A stretch of DNA of 64,000 nt. Origin: Fen-1273 sp035516035. Its GTDB lineage: Bacteria; Bacteroidota; Ignavibacteria; UBA10030; UBA6906. Below, in pieces: positions 60,201 through 64,000 of the stretch (the first letter of the stretch is position 1; every line of letters starts with the position of its first letter). The translations under genes and the position numbers were made by a program. Location of the stretch: positions 62,001-126,000 of the forward strand of contig DATJAS010000103.1 in assembly GCA_035516035.1 (NCBI GenBank). Direction: 5' to 3'. The notes below the pieces were generated by a model. The model was not told the origin of the DNA. It did not search any database and saw only the letters and a list, made by a program, of their open reading frames with translations.

Positions 60201-60594
60201 GCAACTCGGCGGAGTAGAGCCGCCCGCTTTCCGTGTCGGCGGCCAGCTGCAGGGAGTCGGCAAGGCGATCCCCGACGGCGGGGAGCGCCCGTCCGACGCG
60301 GCGCGCCGTTTCGATATCGCGCTCGGCAGCCGCGATCCCCGCAAGTCTCCCGAGCGGGGGCCAGATCCGGAAGACCAGGAGCGCGAGCGAGGCCGCCATA
60401 AGCGCGCCATCAAGCGCCGTCCGTACCGCGGTGCCGAAGCCGAAGAGGGCCTCCGCCCCGAGAGCCAGCATGGCTCCCATCGCCAGGAGCAGGCACGAGA
60501 GCGCCGCGGCGTGGAGCAGCGCGGCCCGCTCCCTCCTTGTGCGCACCGCGGAGAGCCGAGCCTGGAACTCTCTGATGATCGCCTCCGTGCTCAC
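57208..60594 (-). CDS. DUF4175 family membrane protein, very long coiled coil
   Basis: 1128 residues from a GTG. Two N-terminal membrane segments (about 25-50 and 58-80) and a third near 158-178 (LLAGGIAAALLLLVLLPTAFFG) are followed by a beta-rich part (about 190-500) and then a Gln/Met/Arg-rich helical region to the C-terminus (for example MQEALQKAEEAHREMEDLK, LQQAMEQMNPDALRQAMQQF). DUF4175 proteins occur across Bacteroidota and proteobacteria, often near MoxR, DUF58 and BatA-type genes; none is in this window. The DUF4159 gene next door is a frequent partner. Role unknown, probably an envelope complex. Confidence 0.87.
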   Translation of the reverse strand: MSTEAIIREFQARLSAVRTRRERAALLHAAALSCLLLAMGAMLALGAEALFGFGTAVRTALDGALMAASLALLVFRIWPPLGRLAGIAAAERDIETARRVGRALPAVGDRLADSLQLAADTESGRLYSAELLEAALADVYASCREIDFASTVDTSGARHMGRLLAGGIAAALLLLVLLPTAFFGAADRLFHYGVVYASSPRFRLLVEPGSREVVRGERVDVRVRVLGETPAGLRIAFRRKGDLSYDEAQLLPDNAGTLHHEFASLGATTEYYVHASGVRTDDYTLTVMDRPLVRLLRVTVTPPAYSALPARVQDDNAGDVSALKGSRVRFDVQSSRPLRSGTIALSDSASLPLAVEGTQGRGTLLLMKERTYHVGLTDLDGTPSADPVEYTLRIIPDAPPAVTILAPGENLDVTDTAAVGLLAKITDDYGFSGLRLAYKLVQSRYASPAASFSTIPLPLPPRGSTEALVPYRWSVASLHLVPEDVVSYYVEVFDNDAVSGPKSAMSEIYSLRLPSMDEVFAQADRDQSSSIAGMQEALQKAEEAHREMEDLKESVKASGDKLQWQDRQKAADMLKQEEEVRARMDSLHGAVDRMAADLERNQVLSPQTLAKYQELQHLMVEMSTPEMAEAMKQLQQAMEQMNPDALRQAMQQFSLSEETFRKSIERTMNLLRRIQIEQKVDEAVRRAQALIREQDRLAEATAHESNSRDGGLDSLARAQSGMKENVDSLASSMASLQQKMEEFPSEMPLGELEQARREMAGDSVAARMEESAADLGARRPGEASRAQQQSLASLRRLGQHLDRMQQDMLSRQQQQILGAMRRSMRDLLDLSRRQEDLKNESEGLEPNSRRFRDDQESQMNLMRDLGTVAEGLSSLSQKTFGVTPEMGKAIGDAMRDMNSAMRSLGDRNRAGASQQQTDAMGSLNDAAQKVADAIDAMSQSGGQGMGMAGFMQRLRRLSAQQGGINGASRNLGAMTPEQAASMARLAGEQGMVRKSLEQLSREAAAAGELKKLAGDLRQTMQEMTEVESDLMSGKFNEETARKEDRILSRLLDAQRSTRERDFEQRRTSTAGRDVARESPAAIDLSTLEGRNRLRRDMQKALEGGYAREYEELIRRYFEILEQTDTRPR

Positions 60595-60605
60595 GCCGCA
60601 CCCCC

Positions 60606-61274
60606 CTAATGCATCAACGCCCAGACCACGATGTTTGTCCCGAAACGGAGAGCCTCCTGCCGCTTTTCCTCAGGGTCTCCGTGAACATCCGGGTCGTCCC
60701 ACCCGTCGCTCGGATTTGATTCGTACGTATAATAGACGACCAGCCGTCCGTGGTCGAAGATGCCGAATCCCTGCGGCGCCTTGCCGTTGTGCTCGTGCGT
60801 CTTGGGAACGCCGGCGGGAAACTCAAACTGGCAGTGGTAGAGGCCGTAGGAGAAGGGAAGCTCCGTCAGGTCCCGGTCCGGGAACACCTTCTTCATCTCC
60901 CGGCGGAACGCCTTATCCATGCCGTAGTCGTCGTCTGCGTACAGGAAGCCGCCGTTCTCCAGGTACGTGCGCAGGCGCCGGGCCTCGGCGTCGGTGAACG
61001 CGATGTTGCCGTGCCCCGTCATGAAGAGAAACGGATGGCCAAAGAGGGCGTCGTCGGCCACGTCGACGAACCGGTACCTGGGATCCGTGTCGATCCCGGT
61101 GACGCGGTGGACGAACGTCAGGAGGTTGACTTCTTCGGTGGGACCGTTATACCAGTCGCCGCCACCCGCATACTTGAGGCGCGTGATGGCGAAGGCGCTC
61201 GTGGCACCCGCGGACTGGGCAACGGCCACGCCCGTCCCGCACAGGAGGAGCGCCAGGTGCAGCGCCTTCTTCAT
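60606..61274 (-). CDS. DUF4159 domain secreted protein
   Basis: 222 residues with a signal peptide (MKKALHLALLLCGTGVAVAQ). The conserved part reads FAITRLKYAGGGDWYNGP, LFGHPFLFMTGHGNIAFTDA, YLENGGFLYADDDYGMD and LPFSYGLYHCQFEFP, typical of DUF4159, a GATase1/ThuA-like fold without a visible catalytic triad that I can assign. It is often encoded with DUF4175 and Bat/MoxR proteins. Its promoter -10 lies six bases before the ATG (leaderless type), and the -35 sits in the loop of the ftsZ terminator hairpin. It is transcribed leftward, ahead of DUF4175 and the M14 gene. Confidence 0.92.
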   Translation of the reverse strand: MKKALHLALLLCGTGVAVAQSAGATSAFAITRLKYAGGGDWYNGPTEEVNLLTFVHRVTGIDTDPRYRFVDVADDALFGHPFLFMTGHGNIAFTDAEARRLRTYLENGGFLYADDDYGMDKAFRREMKKVFPDRDLTELPFSYGLYHCQFEFPAGVPKTHEHNGKAPQGFGIFDHGRLVVYYTYESNPSDGWDDPDVHGDPEEKRQEALRFGTNIVVWALMH

Positions 61275-61280
61275 GAAGCC

Positions 61281-61309
61281 AATGTATCAAAGAGGCGCGG
61301 AAGAATCAA
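61281..61309 (-). promoter_or_regulatory. Promoter of the DUF4159 gene (leaderless type)
   Basis: Minus strand TTGATT (61304-61309), 17 bases, TACATT (61281-61286), six bases before the ATG at 61274. The -35 lies in the loop of the hairpin at 61292-61318. Confidence 0.6.
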
Positions 61310-61318
61310 CCGCGCCTC
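61292..61318 (-). terminator. Hairpin after ftsZ
   Basis: GAGGCGCGG, nine-base loop, CCGCGCCTC, a perfect nine-base stem, then TTT on the minus strand, ten bases after the ftsZ stop. It can end the ftsQAZ transcript. Confidence 0.65.
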
Positions 61319-61327
61319 CACACGGCC

Positions 61328-62506
61328 TCAGTCCATAATCTTGCGCAGGAACGCCGGCTTCTCCGGATCCGACTTGTCGATCTTCTCCCTGGCCGCCTCC
61401 GCCTCGGCGCGGAACTGCGCGATGGGAATGTCGACGCCGCGACGCACGTACGCGGGTTCGTCGTATTTCTGCAGCTCGGCGACCCCCGTGGGGATCTTCT
61501 CCACGGGCTTTGCGGTACGGGCCGCGCGCACAACGCCCGGCGCCCCGCCTCTCCGGTTGAACCCGGTGGCGATCACCGTGACCATCACTTCGTTCTCCAC
61601 GTTCTCGTCCACCACGGCGCCCAGGATGACGTTCGCTTCCTCCCCCGCAGCCTCGCGGATGATCTCGGTGGCCTCGTCGACCTCGACCAGCGTCATGTTC
61701 GTGCCCCCGGTGATGTTCACCAGCACTCCCTGTGCGCCGGAGATCGAGACGTCCTCCAGCAGCGGGCTGGAGATGGCGAGGTGCGCCGCCTCCACCGAGC
61801 GGTTCTCTCCCGTGGCGATCCCCGACCCCATGACCGCGTCCCCCATCTCCCGCATCACGGTGCGCACGTCGGCGAAGTCGACGTTGATGAGTCCCGGCAC
61901 CGTAATCAGCTCGGAGATTCCCCGCGTCGCGCCATAGAGGACCTGGTTGGCGATATCGAACGCCTCCTTGAGCGGGGTGTTCCTGTCCACGATTGTCAGC
62001 AGCTTCTGGTTGGGGATGACGATCAGCGTGTCGACCTGCTTCTTGAGCTCCTCGAGGCCCGCGTCTGCCTGCGACGCGCGCTTCTTTCCCTCGCAGTTGA
62101 ACGGCCGCGTGACGATCCCCACCACGAGCGCTCCCAGGCTCTTGGCGATATTGGCCACCATGGGAGCGCCACCCGTCCCCGTCCCCCCTCCCATGCCCGC
62201 GGTGATGAAGACCATGTCACTCCCCGAGAGGGCGCGCGTGATCTCATCGCGGTCCTCCTCGACGGCCCTGTGGCCGATCGAGGGATCGGCCCCCGCCCCC
62301 AGACCGCGGGTCAGGTTCTTGCCGATCTGGACCCTGTTCGATGCAAGATTCCGCTCCAGCGCCTGGAGGTCGGTGTTGATCGCGAAGAAATCCACTCCGT
62401 GGAGTCCCCTGTCGATCATGCTGTTGATGGCGTTCCCCCCCCCTCCGCCGACCCCCACCACGCGGATCTTCGCGCCCCGGTCGAGGCCATTGTCGAGTTC
62501 GATCAC
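61328..62506 (-). CDS. ftsZ: Cell division protein FtsZ
   Basis: 392 residues from a GTG with AGGAGGAATTCC before it. GVGGGGGNAINSMIDRGLHG, VDFFAINTDLQAL, the GTP loop GMGGGTGTGGAP, and PNQKLLTIVDRNTPLKEAF mark the tubulin-like GTPase domain; the C-terminal end PEKPAFLRKIMD is the conserved tail that binds FtsA and other partners. It assembles the division ring. It lies 54 bases after ftsA in the same unit and is followed by a hairpin. Confidence 0.98.
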   Translation of the reverse strand: MIELDNGLDRGAKIRVVGVGGGGGNAINSMIDRGLHGVDFFAINTDLQALERNLASNRVQIGKNLTRGLGAGADPSIGHRAVEEDRDEITRALSGSDMVFITAGMGGGTGTGGAPMVANIAKSLGALVVGIVTRPFNCEGKKRASQADAGLEELKKQVDTLIVIPNQKLLTIVDRNTPLKEAFDIANQVLYGATRGISELITVPGLINVDFADVRTVMREMGDAVMGSGIATGENRSVEAAHLAISSPLLEDVSISGAQGVLVNITGGTNMTLVEVDEATEIIREAAGEEANVILGAVVDENVENEVMVTVIATGFNRRGGAPGVVRAARTAKPVEKIPTGVAELQKYDEPAYVRRGVDIPIAQFRAEAEAAREKIDKSDPEKPAFLRKIMD

Positions 62507-62560
62507 CGGAATTCCTCCTCTGATAGATGATTAAAACCTGCGTCCCCTTTGCTCCGGACC

Positions 62561-63796
62561 TCAGAGCTGGTCAAACCATTCCTTCATTTTCTGCGCCATG
62601 CGCGTCATCGACTTGTCCTTTTTCGCCCCCGCCTGCGGCGCCGGCGTTCTGTCGCGGTACTTCACGCCGTGGTAGACGAGTCCCACCGCAGTCGAGTACG
62701 CCGGGTTCTCGATCTCCCGGATGAGCCCGCCGGAGAAGCCGGTGGGGATACCGATCTTCACCGGCATGCCGAGGACTTCGCGGGCGAGCTCCGCGGTACC
62801 CTTGATGAGCGCGCCCCCGCCCGTGAGCACAACGCCCCCGGAGAGGTGTTTGGAATACCCCGAGCGCTTGATCTCGAGCGCCGCGATCTCCAGGATCTCC
62901 TCCATGCGCGGCTGCACGATCTGCGCGAGCAGCTTCTTGTCGATCTCGATCGGCGCCCGGCCGCCCACGCCGGGAAGCACGATCGGTTCGTTGTCCGCGA
63001 CGGCCGGCGAGTAGGCGAAGCCGTGCTCCTTCTTCAGCTTTTCCGCCTGATCGTTCAGGATCCCGAGCGCCTTGCGGATATCGTCGGTCACCTTTTTCCC
63101 CGCGATGCCGATCACCGCGGTGTGGCGGATTGTCCGCTCTTCGAAGACCGCCAGGTCGGTCGTCCCCCCGCCGATATCCAGCAGCGCGATCCCCACCTCC
63201 TTCTCCTCGTCGTCGAGCACCGCGTAGCTCGAGGCCAGCGGCTCCAGCACCATGTCGCTCACCTCGAGCCCCGCCCGCTGGACGCACTTGTAGATATTCT
63301 GGGCGGCGCTCACCAGCCCGGTGATGATGTGGACGTTCGCCTCCATGCGCACGCCCGCCATCCCGAGGGGGTCGTAGACCCCGTCCTGGCCGTCCACGAT
63401 GAACTCCTGGGGAATGACATGAATGATCTTCCGGTCGGCGGGGAGCGCGACGCGCTTGGTATCCTCGATCAGGCGGTCGATGTCCGCCTGCGTGACCTCG
63501 TGATCGGCGCCGCTGATGCCGATGACCCCCCGGCTCTGGAAGCTCTGGATGTGGTCGCCGGCGATGCCAACGATCACCGAACGGATCGTGACCCCGGAGG
63601 ATGCCTGCGCCTCCTGGACGGCCTGGGCGATCGAGTTCGTCGTCCGGTCGATGTGGGTCACCACCCCCCGGGTCATCCCGTCGGAAGGGGCGCGGCCGAC
63701 ACCCAGGATGTTGAGACGGCCGTGCTCATCCGTGCCCGCAACCACGGCGCACACTTTGGTCGTCCCGATGTCGAGTCCTACGATCATGTTCTCCAT
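62561..63796 (-). CDS. ftsA: Cell division protein FtsA
   Basis: 411 residues from the ATG at 63796 (MENMIVGLDIGTTKVCAVVA), with GGGGAAC before it; the upstream extension overlaps ftsQ. The actin-like ATPase elements IGLDIG-type phosphate 1, LLDIGGGTTDLAVF (phosphate 2) and VLTGGGALIKGTAEL (adenosine) are present, with domain 1C inserted about 85-165. The C-terminal MTRMAQKMKEWFDQL is an amphipathic helix that attaches it to the membrane. It ties FtsZ to the membrane and to late division proteins. Confidence 0.97.
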   Translation of the reverse strand: MENMIVGLDIGTTKVCAVVAGTDEHGRLNILGVGRAPSDGMTRGVVTHIDRTTNSIAQAVQEAQASSGVTIRSVIVGIAGDHIQSFQSRGVIGISGADHEVTQADIDRLIEDTKRVALPADRKIIHVIPQEFIVDGQDGVYDPLGMAGVRMEANVHIITGLVSAAQNIYKCVQRAGLEVSDMVLEPLASSYAVLDDEEKEVGIALLDIGGGTTDLAVFEERTIRHTAVIGIAGKKVTDDIRKALGILNDQAEKLKKEHGFAYSPAVADNEPIVLPGVGGRAPIEIDKKLLAQIVQPRMEEILEIAALEIKRSGYSKHLSGGVVLTGGGALIKGTAELAREVLGMPVKIGIPTGFSGGLIREIENPAYSTAVGLVYHGVKYRDRTPAPQAGAKKDKSMTRMAQKMKEWFDQL

Positions 63797-63827
63797 GGCT
63801 GTTCCCCGTAATGAAGTGTCGTCCCGA

Positions 63828-64000
63828 TCAATGCGCAGCATCGTCCCAGCGCACCACCACCTGGTCGGCAAACCGCAGGTCGACCGTGCGCAGGTGCGCC
63901 GGACCCCGCTGCATCACGACCTGTTTCCAGAAACCGTCAAGCTCGAGCAGCTTCAGTGCGACATCCCCGCGCCCGAACACCACCGGGACGCCCGACTCCG
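63828..64000 (-). CDS. ftsQ: Cell division protein FtsQ, C-terminal end (cut by window edge)
   Basis: The last 173 bases on the minus strand are open and stop at TGA 63828-63830. The 56 or so residues read include VPVVFGRGDVALKLLELDGF, WKQVVMQ, HLRTVDLRFADQVVVRWDD. The end 'IDLRFxxQVVVRW' is a hallmark of the C-terminus of FtsQ/DivIB. Position just before ftsA agrees. FtsQ is a single-pass inner-membrane protein of the divisome that joins FtsB and FtsL. The rest lies outside the window. Confidence 0.85.
   Translation of the reverse strand, partial: ESGVPVVFGRGDVALKLLELDGFWKQVVMQRGPAHLRTVDLRFADQVVVRWDDAAH

Noticed and set aside
1..64000. tRNA or rRNA genes, CRISPR arrays, insertion sequences
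   Set aside because: Intergenic spaces are all below about 150 bases and none shows cloverleaf folds, spaced direct repeats or transposase genes by eye; a program search was not possible.

Overview
The window is compact, GC-rich chromosomal DNA with no mobile elements, tRNA or rRNA genes or CRISPR seen. Gene content suggests a diderm of the FCB group, close to Bacteroidota/Ignavibacteriota. The markers are a PorV/PorQ-type outer-membrane protein, DUF5916, DUF2851, DUF4175 and DUF4159 proteins, a DUF4921 protein, CHAT/TPR lipoproteins, lspA, rseP and a MurA/FtsQAZ envelope set. The phylum call is an inference from these families; no 16S gene is present. Both ends cut genes: a GT4 glycosyltransferase at 1-257 and ftsQ at 63828-64000.

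Layout. 1-3.8 kb: GT4 end, an alpha/beta hydrolase and a DUF5916 barrel. 3.9-11.3 kb: leftward run eno, phosphohexomutase, DUF4921, ABC-F, rlmD. 11.4-16 kb: leftward murA, membrane gluzincin-TPR protein and GT9. 16-17.7 kb: rightward solute-binding protein and deoxynucleoside kinase. 17.6-20.8 kb: leftward tmk, S41 protease, TauE exporter. 20.9-22.5 kb: rightward ECF sigma factor and beta-rack protein. 22.5-27.6 kb: leftward rlmN, adk, GDPD, CHAT lipoprotein. 27.7-29.2 kb: two secreted proteins. 29.4-36.7 kb: leftward operon yggS-like, divIVA-like, PNP, ileS, dksA-like, lspA, rluD-like. 36.9-42.4 kb: rightward operon TPR, larE, TolB-like, pyrF, DUF2851. 42.3-46.2 kb: leftward TPR protein, GATase-like protein, small barrel. 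46.2-48.7 kb: rightward dxr-rseP. 48.6-54.4 kb: leftward lon-dnaX, PorV-like, small lipoprotein. 54.5-55.9 kb: leftward ECF sigma and anti-sigma. 56-61.3 kb: leftward DUF4159, DUF4175, M14 peptidase. 61.3-64 kb: leftward ftsQ-ftsA-ftsZ.

Regulation read from the sequence. Fourteen candidate promoters share one form, TTGnnn with a 17-base spacer (18 at eno) and a -10 close to TAnnTT. At six genes the -10 lies only 5-9 bases before the start codon, which implies leaderless mRNAs. Neighbouring genes are often coupled by GTGA or ATGA overlaps, and four convergent pairs overlap at their 3' ends. No gene-free stretch exceeds 300 bases; the longest is about 140.

I found no clear multi-gene system of an undescribed kind. 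The best leads are a CHAT lipoprotein whose catalytic His and Cys are both replaced, the leaderless promoter architecture, a hairpin in the lon leader, three zinc-site proteins each with one changed ligand (one an apparent ligand swap in adenylate kinase), two genes without a usual start codon, and a larE with no lar partners nearby.
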